DNA of 64,000 nucleotides from IMG/VR virus record IMGVR_UViG_3300044680_000280, positions 310,001-374,000 of that record; one strand, 5' to 3'. Of this stretch, positions 14,575-22,169 are shown one piece after another. The notes under the pieces were generated by a model. That model was not told the origin of the DNA, did no database searches, and was given only the letters and a program-made list of their open reading frames with translations. How positions within the stretch are numbered: the first letter of the stretch is position 1; each line of letters begins with the position of its first letter. The stretch comes from a virus. Made by a program: the position numbers and the translations under genes.

Positions 14575-14898
14575 ATGGCAAAAGCACGAGGCATGATTGT
14601 CTACCGGGGATCGAGCACCAACCTGCTCGATACGGACAGATTCTACGCAAATTCAGACCCCACAATGGGGTACCGAATTGTGAACCCAGGTTACACACGG
14701 AACGGGGAGACGATAGAGGTCGAAGCTGAACAGGACGGGGAACACGGGAATCGCCCTTCAGGTGAGACCCTCACCTTTCTCTTCATTTCTACCCATTCCG
14801 TTGTGAACATCGTCGGTGGTGCCGATCTGATTCCTATTCCCATCGAACTTAACGGACCTCGGAAGACAATATGGGAACATTTGGTGGGTGAAGGGTGA
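14575..14898 (+). CDS. WDHLM-tail protein (107 aa)
   Basis: A beta-rich protein (GMIVYRGSSTNLLDTDRFY, then TLTFLFISTHSVVNIVG) ending GPRKTIWEHLVGEG. It follows repeat-domain protein A directly. The function is unknown apart from the shared tail. Confidence 0.7.
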   Translation: MAKARGMIVYRGSSTNLLDTDRFYANSDPTMGYRIVNPGYTRNGETIEVEAEQDGEHGNRPSGETLTFLFISTHSVVNIVGGADLIPIPIELNGPRKTIWEHLVGEG

Positions 14899-14919
14899 AA
14901 AGTGGTGTAAAATCGGGGA

Positions 14920-15255
14920 ATGCCTCCCTCTGAGAACCACTCAGAATGTGATGCTCGCATCGAGGCACTCCACTCAGAATGTGATGCTCGCATCGTGACA
15001 CTCCAGTTGGAAGTGCGGCGGCTCGATACACGGCTTATTTGGCTCAATACACGGCTCGTAACTCTAGAGGCAACGGTTGAGGAACGGAATGATGAACCGG
15101 AGACGACCTTAGCTTCCGAGGACGGATCACCCCCGTTCCGTGTGCCCAGTCTCTGGTCCTCGGATATCGTGGTATCCCATATATTCGAAGAACATAAGGA
15201 CGACGGTTCACCTAGGGTCTCAGCTTGGGATCACATAATGAGTGAGGACGCTTGA
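14920..15255 (+). CDS. coiled-coil WDHLM-tail protein (111 aa)
   Basis: The N-terminus has an 11-residue tandem repeat (HSECDARIEAL, HSECDARIVTL) leading into a coiled coil (VRRLDTRLIWLNTRLVTLEA). A Ser/Pro-rich linker ends in SPRVSAWDHIMSEDA. GGTGTAA at 14904-14910 sets the start. The coiled coil suggests oligomerisation that would display several tails. Confidence 0.75.
   Translation: MPPSENHSECDARIEALHSECDARIVTLQLEVRRLDTRLIWLNTRLVTLEATVEERNDEPETTLASEDGSPPFRVPSLWSSDIVVSHIFEEHKDDGSPRVSAWDHIMSEDA
14937..14995 (+). repeat. 26-bp tandem repeat, 33-bp period
   Basis: The 26-bp units at 14937-14962 and 14970-14995 are identical. The 33-bp period keeps the reading frame and encodes the 11-residue coiled-coil repeat. 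Confidence 0.85.
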
Positions 15256-15257
15256 CC

Positions 15258-16523
15258 ATGCCCGACGAAGTCACCACCCGAATTGAAGCGCTCGATAGAC
15301 GGATCTCCGACATCGAATCCCTTTACGGTAACCTCAGGGTGGTCAACTTTGAGAGCCAGGTTCGAGCTGCGTGGGCTCCCATTGAGGAGCAGATCCAATC
15401 GAGCGGACGTCACCCTCTCGAGTTCAACGGTTCTACCTACCCCGACACAAGTAGTGGATTTGAGAGGTTCCGTATCGACTGGATCTACGGCATCGTTGCT
15501 GTTGCTGAGACATCCCCACTGTACAACATCAGACTTCAAATTGCGTCTCTAGTGGTGATGTCAGTTCCCAACCCCTACATGTCACTAATCAATGTAGGAA
15601 ATCCAGACATTAATATGGGCTCCGGGGAGTGGGTACAGGTAGGAACCACTCGGTTTGCTGCTGCATACGAGAGTGCGATTCGAAGCTTATGGGGCAGGGC
15701 GATACCGCAAGAGTACGCGAGAGATTGGGTGGGATTTGAGTCTTTTCGTCAGGATTGGGTGACTCTACAGTTGCAGGATTACCCAACGACGAGTCCCGGA
15801 TACGCCGCTAGGGAGCCTATTATTAGGCGAGTGGTGGACGAGACGCCGAATCCGTATCCACGTATGGACAACCCTCAACGGGACATTCCCACTGCGACGA
15901 CTCTTGTCGATCTCGTACAGGCGGGCTCGTCGGCTGATGTAAGGGTCATCGCATTCATAGGTCGGGTTCGAGCTGCATGGGGGGAATCCGCTGCCTTCAT
16001 TGCGAGTAACGGTAGTCACCCCTTGCGTCCCATCTTTGGCATCTATGGTGAATCCGAAGAAGAGTACAATCGTTTCGTCGAGGATTGGATCAGCACTTTT
16101 ATCAGCGAAGATGTGACTGAGGATGAGCCGGACGACACCTATAAAACGATACTCGCGAATGGCGTCGTGTCTGAGACCCTTAACCCCTTTCGAACTCGTC
16201 GGCTTCACGCCTCGGTAGCCGGTGGTTCGATCGCGCCTACCGGCGGAACAGTTACGAATCAAATCGCCGACGATACGGTCGGATACGACATCGCTCTTCA
16301 GGAGTTCTTCATCCGGTTGCCGAATGTCACGCATTCCCAGATGCTTGAGTTTCAGAACGAAGTCTCTCACGTCGTACCCACCCGGGCGGGGGACGCTGTC
16401 GTTGCCTATATGAGGCGCACGGTAGGGGGTTTTTTCGGGACCGTAAAGCGAGATCCCTCGCCCGTTGAAAAAATTGAACCCAAGGTCTCCATTTGGGACC
16501 ATTTAATGGAAGGAGACCGGTAA
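15258..16523 (+). CDS. repeat-domain protein B with WDHLM tail (421 aa)
   Basis: A short coiled coil (TRIEALDRRISDIESL) is followed by three copies of the domain seen in protein A: HPLEFNGSTYPDTSSGFERF...PNPYM; GFESFRQDW...TPNPYP; HPLRPIFGIYGESEEEYNRF...TLNPF. The end EPKVSIWDHLMEGDR is a full tail. ATG 15258 overlaps the preceding stop region. The middle repeat is the most divergent and lacks the HP motif. Confidence 0.75.
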   Translation: MPDEVTTRIEALDRRISDIESLYGNLRVVNFESQVRAAWAPIEEQIQSSGRHPLEFNGSTYPDTSSGFERFRIDWIYGIVAVAETSPLYNIRLQIASLVVMSVPNPYMSLINVGNPDINMGSGEWVQVGTTRFAAAYESAIRSLWGRAIPQEYARDWVGFESFRQDWVTLQLQDYPTTSPGYAAREPIIRRVVDETPNPYPRMDNPQRDIPTATTLVDLVQAGSSADVRVIAFIGRVRAAWGESAAFIASNGSHPLRPIFGIYGESEEEYNRFVEDWISTFISEDVTEDEPDDTYKTILANGVVSETLNPFRTRRLHASVAGGSIAPTGGTVTNQIADDTVGYDIALQEFFIRLPNVTHSQMLEFQNEVSHVVPTRAGDAVVAYMRRTVGGFFGTVKRDPSPVEKIEPKVSIWDHLMEGDR

Positions 16524-16539
16524 TGAAAGATATGAGGCG

Positions 16540-17028
16540 TCACACATGCCAAAGGAGAGAACGTGGCGCCACGGTGCAGATTCCCTTGGAGGCGGTCACT
16601 AGAGCCGCCTCCTCCCGTGGGTCTAAAGAGACCGTCACCGCGTACTTGGGGTTGCCCGAGATGATCTTAATAGATGGCACATAACGCCGCAGACTCGTAA
16701 TAATGTCCACTTCTCTGCCCGCCGCTGACTCCCGTAGAAGCTCGGGAAGCAGCGTCAAGGTTCTCTCGAGCAGGATTCCTCCCAGTGCCTTTATGGATTG
16801 TTCGAGTGTCACTACCGATGGCAGACGTTCCAGGCTCGAGGTCCGCTGCCAAGCCACGTCGTCTAGTACCTTTGTGGCCGCCAAGACGATCTGGTAGAGA
16901 TCGAGCAGGTCCCTCGCCCTAATGCAGGGCTCATGATTGCATTCCTCAAAAGAACATTTGTGACCCATACCCTCATGGTGGTCTTTACGGTCCTGAGCAC
17001 TTGCTACTGCGTTCACAAAACTACCCAT
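16540..17028 (-). CDS. hypothetical helical protein with Cys cluster (162 aa)
   Basis: CSFEECNHEPC near residue 25 is a possible metal site; the rest is helical (LLDLYQIVLAATKVLDDVAW). ATG 17028 overlaps the end of the upstream WDHLM-tail gene and follows AGGAAGGGCAAGACA. Confidence 0.65.
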   Translation of the reverse strand: MGSFVNAVASAQDRKDHHEGMGHKCSFEECNHEPCIRARDLLDLYQIVLAATKVLDDVAWQRTSSLERLPSVVTLEQSIKALGGILLERTLTLLPELLRESAAGREVDIITSLRRYVPSIKIISGNPKYAVTVSLDPREEAALVTASKGICTVAPRSLLWHV

Positions 17029-17269
17029 TGTCTTGCCCTTCCTCTTCCAGCATGTGTTCAAAGACTGTTTTGGAATTAACCGGTTTTACGGGAATTTCTT
17101 GTGGTTGAGGAACGACTACGGGCTGCTCTGGCACCACCGCTCGTCGGGCTCTCCATCGGTTCCAAAGGGAACCAAAGAGGTTGTTGCGCACCGCGGTGGA
17201 TAGAGCGGCAAAGAACATGCTCACCGCGGTGTATGCCCCAACCTCCATAATGGTGTCGCGCGGTGTCAT
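17021..17269 (-). CDS. membrane-anchored WDHLM-tail protein (82 aa)
   Basis: One membrane segment (VGAYTAVSMFFAALSTAV, ~9-26), a basic stretch, a Pro/Val-rich linker, then NSKTVFEHMLEEEGQDNG, a tail with Phe replacing Trp. If the N-terminus is outside, the tail faces the cytoplasm, which would tether tail-binding partners to the membrane. It starts four bases after the upstream stop. Confidence 0.7.
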   Translation of the reverse strand: MTPRDTIMEVGAYTAVSMFFAALSTAVRNNLFGSLWNRWRARRAVVPEQPVVVPQPQEIPVKPVNSKTVFEHMLEEEGQDNG

Positions 17270-17285
17270 GTCACTTCTCTCGCAG
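17267..17285 (-). repeat. 19-bp repeated gene junction, copy 1
   Basis: The minus-strand sequence CTGCGAGAGAAGTGACATG is identical at 17709-17727. In both places it encodes the last residues (REK, stop) of one gene and the ATG of the next. Confidence 0.75.
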
Positions 17286-17711
17286 TGGCCTGTAGACCCG
17301 AACAATGCTGCCCTCGTATCCGCGTTCTAACCAGTCAGCTAACAGACGAAGTGCTCGTGACCTACTGACGAACTGCGGCTTCTTTGGGGAAGCAACGTAC
17401 CGTCCGTCGTCTTGCACGTACCATCCGTCTGACGTCTTGACGCGGTACCCTACGTACGTACGAATCCTTTTGCGGACCTTACGGATGGCATCATCCCAAT
17501 CATCGGCATTCAGAAGCCCCCTCTCGTCGAGCACTCTCCTCACGGTGAAGTTTAGTATGTTCTGCATGCACCCCCCTTTTTCAAATGGGGGTAACAGGAT
17601 GATAGTGCCCGTTCCTTCATGCCAATAAAATACATGTGCATGAATAGTCTGTTTCGGGGTGAACCCTAGACTCTTCAGCAGGCCGGAGATAAGTCTTGAG
17701 TCGTACAGCAT
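17271..17711 (-). CDS. hypothetical protein with WYV/SRSRAL domain (146 aa)
   Basis: Residues ~88-140 (GYRVKTSDGWYVQDDGRYVA ... FVSRSRALRLLADWLERGYE) match the 25601-25891 protein (GYLVRTQRHKWYV ... VMTRARARELLKAWEDSHHG), a small beta-strand/helix module of unknown role. The start sits in the 19-bp repeated junction after the 272-aa membrane gene. Confidence 0.65.
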   Translation of the reverse strand: MLYDSRLISGLLKSLGFTPKQTIHAHVFYWHEGTGTIILLPPFEKGGCMQNILNFTVRRVLDERGLLNADDWDDAIRKVRKRIRTYVGYRVKTSDGWYVQDDGRYVASPKKPQFVSRSRALRLLADWLERGYEGSIVRVYRPLREK

Positions 17712-17727
17712 GTCACTTCTCTCGCAG
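17709..17727 (-). repeat. 19-bp repeated gene junction, copy 2
   Basis: Identical to 17267-17285; both serve as a translation-initiation region for the downstream minus-strand gene. Confidence 0.75.
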
Positions 17728-18531
17728 GGCGGAGGGGGTACCCCTCTCTTCGAGAAGTTGAAGAACGGTCTTTTTCTGGTCCCGCCAGGCCACGTACTCG
17801 TCCTTCGTCATGCCGAGCCACGTCCAGACCTCGACACTGCGATCGACCGATTGGCGTTTCTTCCAGTCGTCTAAGTCTTTCAAAACCTCTTCTGGCTCGG
17901 CGCACCCGTGATCCAGACGGTCCATGAAAGGACCGTCTATGTAGTCGTCCTTCCACGAATCGAACCGTTGAGCCAGCTTCGCAAGTCGCCTCTTGGCATC
18001 ATATTGGGCTTGGACCTTCCGGACATAAGCCTCTTCGACGCCGTTGTGGTGATTGTGAAACGCTCGGTAGAGGGCTTCGGCGTCCTCGGGGGACAGTTGC
18101 GGGGCAAGCCTATGGTAGAGTGAAAACGAGTGGCGATCGATGCCCGTTGCCACTCGACCGAGTCCGTAGATGCCGTGAGCGAGGAGTAGAAGCGGAGACG
18201 TCAAGATTAGAGCAGGCAGACCGAGAAGAGCAATGCCGATTTCAGCCGAACCGTAACCACTGGTCCCGCTGATCAAATCCCAAGTGACGCGGGTGAAAAC
18301 GTTCTCTTCAGCGTCAATGTTGATCGTCCAGACGACTCCGCCTTCGACCTGACCGTGTATGGCCAATCGGGCGGGCTGTTCTTCTTCGCTCCCAAAATAG
18401 TCCTTCTTGACCTCACGCGGTAGGTGGAGCGCCTGGATAACAGTCAGCTTCTTCGTGCTGGGGAAGTCAAGAGCCAGCACGGGGGCGATGATCTGGGAAC
18501 CGAGAATGGGTCCTAACGCGTCGATGTTCAT
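17713..18531 (-). CDS. membrane protein with C-terminal helical domain (272 aa)
   Basis: An N-terminal beta-rich part (to ~85) is followed by a hydrophobic hairpin (IGIALLGLPALILTSPLLLL at ~97-116) and a long charged helical region. The end WLGMTKDEYVAWRDQKKTVL is a motif seen in many phage hypothetical proteins. AAAAGGACACAAA precedes the ATG. The function is unknown. Confidence 0.65.
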   Translation of the reverse strand: MNIDALGPILGSQIIAPVLALDFPSTKKLTVIQALHLPREVKKDYFGSEEEQPARLAIHGQVEGGVVWTINIDAEENVFTRVTWDLISGTSGYGSAEIGIALLGLPALILTSPLLLLAHGIYGLGRVATGIDRHSFSLYHRLAPQLSPEDAEALYRAFHNHHNGVEEAYVRKVQAQYDAKRRLAKLAQRFDSWKDDYIDGPFMDRLDHGCAEPEEVLKDLDDWKKRQSVDRSVEVWTWLGMTKDEYVAWRDQKKTVLQLLEERGTPSALREK

Positions 18532-18546
18532 TTTGTGTCCTTTTCA

Positions 18547-18852
18547 TCACCCAATGTAGGAGCGCTCGTGACCGCACCCCCGGCAATAATTGCTGGGCCA
18601 AGAGGCCTCGTTTTTGCACTTTTTGTTGAGGCAAGGTACGCCTTTGGACGTATCCTTGGGGGGATGAGGTTTCGGAAGCGAGCTAGGCGGCTTTTCGGTC
18701 GTCAGCATGTCGATGTGAAACAGCTCCTCGTAAACCGACTGGCCGCTGAACCACTTGCAGAGGACCCTGACCCTGTCCTCGGCGATGGTACTGGAGTAGA
18801 TGGTCATGGCTGGGCCGCCAGACTTGAGGTAGACGACGTCTCCGATCCGCAT
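18547..18852 (-). CDS. DUF2158 protein with C-terminal zinc ribbon
   Basis: Residues 1-55 are DUF2158 (GDVVYLKSGGPAMTI ... CKWFSGQ). After a Pro/Lys linker comes a ribbon with C-x4-C...C-x2-C (VPCLNKKCKN ... NYCRGCGHE), related in layout to the CPNxSCQR ribbon of three other proteins. The start follows GGTGTAAGAGTAAGGCATG. Confidence 0.8.
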   Translation of the reverse strand: MRIGDVVYLKSGGPAMTIYSSTIAEDRVRVLCKWFSGQSVYEELFHIDMLTTEKPPSSLPKPHPPKDTSKGVPCLNKKCKNEASWPSNYCRGCGHERSYIG

Positions 18853-18862
18853 GCCTTACTCT

Positions 18863-18976
18863 TACACCGTTTGAGAAGCCCCACCCCGTGTTCTTGGCAA
18901 TTTGGTCGCAACGGGGCGGGGGTGGTCGTAGGCCGGGGAGCTAGATAATCGTAGCATACCGGACGAGACCGGTGTA
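18863..18976. promoter_or_regulatory. divergent promoters flanking a 100-bp gap
   Basis: TACACC 18863-18868 serves the DUF2158 operon and GGTGTA 18971-18976 serves the HTH gene. The gap between is non-coding and may hold operator sites for the HTH protein. Confidence 0.55.
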
Positions 18977-18986
18977 TGGTGTCGGT

Positions 18987-19280
18987 ATGGGTGCACATTG
19001 GGCAACCGAACTCAAGGCGAAGCTGGACGAGGCCGATCCTTCTGATGACGCCGTGTTCGCTGAGCTCGTAGGGACCACTCTCGAAGCGACCAACACGTCG
19101 GACGCAGATGCGGCCGAGATACTGGGCGTCTCCCGTCCGACGGTCACTCGGTGGAGGCTGAGACAGTCCGTACCCCATCCGGCTATTCGGTCGACGATCT
19201 TCAAAATGCTGAAGGATCAGATCAGCCTACACACACTCAAGCATTTTCGTCGGCTTCGGCGCGGACAGAACCTTCTGTAG
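18987..19280 (+). CDS. helix-turn-helix protein (97 aa)
   Basis: DADAAEILGVSRPTVTRWRL (about 42-61) is a clear helix-turn-helix, followed by PHPAIRSTI, shared with the proteins at 5713-5973 and 49789-50094. ATG 18987 lies 10 bases after the GGTGTA box. It is probably a transcriptional regulator, perhaps of the divergent operon. Confidence 0.75.
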   Translation: MGAHWATELKAKLDEADPSDDAVFAELVGTTLEATNTSDADAAEILGVSRPTVTRWRLRQSVPHPAIRSTIFKMLKDQISLHTLKHFRRLRRGQNLL

Positions 19281-19296
19281 GGACTAGGACTTTTTA

Positions 19297-19551
19297 ATGG
19301 CAACTGAATTTATCCAAGCGGTTAGAGACAATGAAGACGTCGAGGGCAGTCCCGTTGCACGAGCACGAAAGGCGATTCTGCTCGCGGTCAACTCGACTCT
19401 CGACAAGGTTGAGGTGGAGTGGGAATACGAAGGTCTGTCCAGCACTCTTTCACATGTTGAGGTAAACTTCACCTTTAAGGATGATGGGGATCGATCCGTG
19501 GCCGCCCGTGTGGGACTCAAGTATTCTTGTCAGACCTCACCCAACGAATAA
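19297..19551 (+). CDS. hypothetical protein (84 aa)
   Basis: An N-terminal helix and a beta-rich second half (KVEVEWEYEGL, VEVNFTFKDDGD). It lies directly downstream of the HTH gene and probably shares its transcript. No family was recognised. Confidence 0.65.
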   Translation: MATEFIQAVRDNEDVEGSPVARARKAILLAVNSTLDKVEVEWEYEGLSSTLSHVEVNFTFKDDGDRSVAARVGLKYSCQTSPNE

Positions 19552-19554
19552 CCG

Positions 19555-19891
19555 TCACGACTCGTCCTCAACGAGGTGGTCCCAAACGGTTCGGCGCGGT
19601 GCTGGAGTCCCCTTTGGGCGGGGATCAAAGGGGATCTTGACGTCCTGTCCAGGTGACAACGGGGGGAGTTTCCCTTCCGCCCTCAACCGTTCCCCTAGTT
19701 CTGAGAAGAGGAGTCTCCCTTGTGCGGTCCTACGATAACCGTCATCTTGGTCAATTGAATCCCAAGGTAAGTCGGCGTAGTACTTTCCGAAGCATCTGTT
19801 GCAGGCCCAATTGACAGAACCCTTCCATAGAAGAATCCCCGCAGCACGGGCACACCGTCAACGGTCCGGTCGCTTCGTAGGTGGGCTTCAT
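19555..19891 (-). pseudogene. frameshifted paralogue of the 21062-21379 WDHLM protein
   Basis: Reading from ATG 19891 gives MKPTYEATGPLTVCPCCG, matching MILQPAYEPEGPLTVCPCCG of the neighbour. The frame then breaks: the neighbour has TGTGGGATC where this copy has TGCGGGGATT. Removing one G restores ...KYYADLPWD...LGERLRAEGKLPPLSPGQDV and the tail PRRTVWDHLVEDES down to TGA 19555. It is either a pseudogene, a sequencing error in the G-run or a programmed frameshift. A GGTGTA box is still present upstream (TACACC 19902-19907). Confidence 0.75.
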
Positions 19892-19918
19892 TCTGCCATT
19901 ATACACCGCCGGTTCCCG

Positions 19919-20143
19919 TTACTTTTTGACCGTCTCGAGGAGTTTGAAGGCCTCATTGAACGGTAGAGCCATGCTGGCAAGTCGCGACGAGGAGACGGTG
20001 TGGGCAAGCTCCCAGATCCCATCATTGGGGTTATAGAACCAAGCGGGACCCTCGACCTTGCGAATGATCCACCTGTCCTTGTCGGCCGTGCGAAAAAGGA
20101 CGACCCCATCTTCGCGTGTGAATACTGTAGCTTCAATTTTCAT
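19919..20143 (-). CDS. hypothetical beta-rich protein (74 aa)
   Basis: MKIEATVFTREDGVVLFRT begins a strand-rich protein with two Trp (RWIIRKVEGPAWFYNP). ATGA overlap with the MazG-like gene upstream. Longer in-frame starts are antisense-like and rejected. Confidence 0.65.
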   Translation of the reverse strand: MKIEATVFTREDGVVLFRTADKDRWIIRKVEGPAWFYNPNDGIWELAHTVSSSRLASMALPFNEAFKLLETVKK

Positions 20144-20667
20144 CGTGGTGGCGCCCCGTTCTGTTCCATGCAGGCGACGCCCATGGCCGCGATTTTTCGG
20201 ACGCTGTGAAGAGCCGCGACGCTGGCCCCCGGGTCCACGTTTCGAGACACGATGCGCATCGCTTCGGTCAGGTAGTCCTGCATGTAGACCAGCCATTCGG
20301 TCACGCTGTGGCGTCCGCCGCTTGACGTGGTCGCCAGATTCCATTTGGCCTCCTGGTACGCACGTTCCACGTTGATGGCTTCGTACACCTCGGCTCTCGA
20401 GGTTAGCAGGGGTACGGTCCGCGTCGGATTCCCGCTGAGTGGGGGTGGGAAGTTCACCGGGTCGCATTTGGAACACCCACATGTCCGCACTAGACCATGA
20501 TTTATGCCTCTCGGGGAGTTGCACGGGCAACCGTCCGTCATCCAAGAGTTTTCTATCAAAAGAGGTTTCCCACAACCTTTACAGTGGAGCGAAATAAGGT
20601 CGCACGCGTGCTTCTCACCACGCCCTCTACAGTTGACGGTTCCGTGTTCACACTCGTTTTCGTGCAT
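20140..20667 (-). CDS. MazG-like all-alpha NTP pyrophosphatase domain with N-terminal zinc region
   Basis: Residues 1-70 are Cys/His-rich (CKGC, CPC, CGCSKC), a probable zinc module. Residues ~92-175 follow a phage MazG-like pattern: EVYEAINVERAYQEAKWN, VTEWLVYMQDYLTEAMRIVS and the typical end VRKIAAMGVACMEQNGAPPR. Such proteins hydrolyse NTPs or are inactive relatives. Gene order from the promoter: 33-aa membrane protein, this gene, 74-aa protein. Confidence 0.65.
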   Translation of the reverse strand: MHENECEHGTVNCRGRGEKHACDLISLHCKGCGKPLLIENSWMTDGCPCNSPRGINHGLVRTCGCSKCDPVNFPPPLSGNPTRTVPLLTSRAEVYEAINVERAYQEAKWNLATTSSGGRHSVTEWLVYMQDYLTEAMRIVSRNVDPGASVAALHSVRKIAAMGVACMEQNGAPPR

Positions 20668-20679
20668 GTGGCCTCCTAC

Positions 20680-20781
20680 CTATCGGCGACTGATCTCGTA
20701 CATTTGCCCGGCCATGAATCCCATGACGAATGCGAGGAAGTAATCATAGTGCGCATTCACCCACATCCACAGGGTCGGCAT
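20680..20781 (-). CDS. tiny membrane protein (33 aa)
   Basis: MPTLWMWVNAHYDYFLAFVM begins it; GFMAGQMYEISRR ends it. One membrane span is predicted (YFLAFVMGFMAGQMY). The GGTGTAGAAAAGAGTCATG arrangement makes the start convincing despite the small size. It is the first gene of the MazG-like operon. Confidence 0.7.
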   Translation of the reverse strand: MPTLWMWVNAHYDYFLAFVMGFMAGQMYEISRR

Positions 20782-20791
20782 GACTCTTTTC

Positions 20792-20817
20792 TACACCGAC
20801 GCCCTCTCCCGGTGTAA
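20792..20817. promoter_or_regulatory. divergent GGTGTA promoter pair
   Basis: TACACC 20792-20797 (minus operon) and GGTGTAA 20811-20817 (gene at 20839) are 13 bp apart. Confidence 0.7.
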
Positions 20818-20838
20818 TGCCTTTTCGCGAGGCGAACG

Positions 20839-21078
20839 ATGGAACAGGTGAAGTACCCCAAGTTCGAGTTTTCGGACCTACTCTACCGCAAAACGGTTGT
20901 GTCCGGGCACACGTTTGTGGCAAAGGAGGACGAAAACACTAGTAACCTCGTCGTCTGCTCCGTGTGCGGACTCGAAGGATGGGGCGTTCGCGAGGCGGGC
21001 GTCGACTCGATCAAGAGCTACTCGCCAAACAAGCCGTGCACATCGAAGGTTAGGACGGTAGTCAATCCTCATTCGTGA
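20839..21078 (+). CDS. zinc-knuckle protein (79 aa)
   Basis: CSVCGLEGWG gives one Cys pair and a later single Cys a possible third ligand. The ATG is 21 bases after the GGTGTA box, so the mRNA has a short leader here. The end overlaps the convergent WDHLM gene by 17 bases. Confidence 0.65.
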   Translation: MEQVKYPKFEFSDLLYRKTVVSGHTFVAKEDENTSNLVVCSVCGLEGWGVREAGVDSIKSYSPNKPCTSKVRTVVNPHS

Positions 21079-21379
21079 GGTGATCCCAGACAGTAAGGCG
21101 AGCCCTCGGGGTGAACGCGACTTGGATGTCTTGATCTGGAGGTAACAAGGGCAGTTTCCCTTCTACCCGCAGGCGCTCCCCGGTCTCTGCGAATAGTTTG
21201 CGCCCTTCTTTGACATGAGAGTTGAGGGGGTCGTGGCCGAGAATTGTATGTGGTAAGTACTGACAATACTTACTGAAACAATCATCGCAGGCGAAAAGTT
21301 GCTTCTTATCCACCGAGATCCCACAGCACGGGCACACCGTCAACGGCCCTTCGGGTTCATAGGCGGGTTGCAATATCAT
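21062..21379 (-). CDS. zinc-finger WDHLM-tail protein (105 aa)
   Basis: CPCCG (18-22) and CDDC form a four-Cys site. The second half is helical with GERLRVEGKLPLLPPDQDI, then RARLTVWDHLTNED. Its frameshifted paralogue is at 19555-19891. The GGTGTAAAGAACCCGCATG arrangement fixes the start. Confidence 0.8.
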   Translation of the reverse strand: MILQPAYEPEGPLTVCPCCGISVDKKQLFACDDCFSKYCQYLPHTILGHDPLNSHVKEGRKLFAETGERLRVEGKLPLLPPDQDIQVAFTPRARLTVWDHLTNED

Positions 21380-21389
21380 GCGGGTTCTT

Positions 21390-21419
21390 TACACCGTAAC
21401 TTTACGGTGTACCGGTGTA
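21390..21419. promoter_or_regulatory. overlapping divergent promoters with palindrome
   Basis: TACACC 21390-21395 faces left; two GGTGTA boxes (21406-21411 and 21414-21419) face right. ACACCGTAA...TTACGGTGT is a perfect inverted repeat, so the divergent promoters share symmetry. Confidence 0.65.
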
Positions 21420-21430
21420 GAGAAGTAATC

Positions 21431-21715
21431 ATGAAAATCACCGACAGACAACAGCAACTCATGGGGGCATATACCCTGGCGTTCGGCACCCCCGCCTTTC
21501 TGCTTCTACTCAACGGTTGGGAGTGGAGTCTCATGACCGACGCCGAGCGCGTCACGTCGCTTCTGGCAACGGTCCTCTTTTCAATCGGCCTTGCCTGCGT
21601 GGTTCATGTGCCGTTTTGTAACGATGTCGTCGTGGCAAAATGTGCACGTGAGGGGTGTCGCCGTCCATGCTCCGACATGAGTTATCTCTGTGAAGTAGAT
21701 CACATGTCCCCGTAG
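21431..21715 (+). CDS. two-span membrane protein with Cys-rich tail (94 aa)
   Basis: Hydrophobic stretches YTLAFGTPAFLLLLNGW and VTSLLATVLFSIGLACVVHV are followed by a C-terminal C-x4-C-x3-C...C-x3-H cluster. The second GGTGTA box (21414-21419) ends 11 bases before the ATG. The function is unknown. Confidence 0.7.
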   Translation: MKITDRQQQLMGAYTLAFGTPAFLLLLNGWEWSLMTDAERVTSLLATVLFSIGLACVVHVPFCNDVVVAKCAREGCRRPCSDMSYLCEVDHMSP

Positions 21716-21716
21716 G

Positions 21717-21741
21717 GATGACCATGGACCGTATGGTCATC
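21717..21741. terminator. hairpin between convergent genes
   Basis: GATGACCAT 21717-21725 pairs with ATGGTCATC 21733-21741 over a 7-base loop. No T-run follows; its position between convergent ends suggests a bidirectional terminator or transcript-end hairpin. Confidence 0.4.
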
Positions 21742-21770
21742 CGCTCGAATCGAGCGATCTAGCAAACTCC

Positions 21771-22163
21771 TCAGGTTGCAGGGGTAACAGCCTCTCGTAG
21801 CAGTCGTATGTCCTCTGGCACTGGAATTTTCCCGGGATGTGCGTATTCGCACCTACAGCAGTCGATCCAATCTCCCCCAACACACAAGGGGGACTTGAGT
21901 TGACGCTTGTCGAAGTCCGCCGTGTAGACGCAATACTCGGGCGTGTGGTGGGACAATGGGACCCCACATTTAGGGCACTCTCGTGAGATGCCCATCATCT
22001 CAAATACGGTGTCGGGGTTGTGGTCGACATGAAGCTCAACTCCCCCAGACGGGGGGTAGTATAGGCGAATATTTTTGAACGACTTCCCCCATTTGAGCGT
22101 GAGATGTTCGACAAGCAGGTCGGTAATTTCAGTGGACGTCCAACTGTATTTCTCGGTGGGCAT
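21771..22163 (-). CDS. hypothetical zinc protein (130 aa)
   Basis: CPKC ... C...C...CCRC give two metal-binding pairs in the second half. GGGAGATGATCGCAG precedes the ATG. It is the last gene of a five-gene minus-strand operon starting at 23298. Confidence 0.65.
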   Translation of the reverse strand: MPTEKYSWTSTEITDLLVEHLTLKWGKSFKNIRLYYPPSGGVELHVDHNPDTVFEMMGISRECPKCGVPLSHHTPEYCVYTADFDKRQLKSPLCVGGDWIDCCRCEYAHPGKIPVPEDIRLLREAVTPAT

Positions 22164-22169
22164 CTGCGA

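Noticed and set aside
15765-16502. 245-aa minus-strand ORF
   Set aside because: Antisense to repeat-domain protein B, which has recognisable internal repeats and the tail; composition of the shadow is not protein-like.
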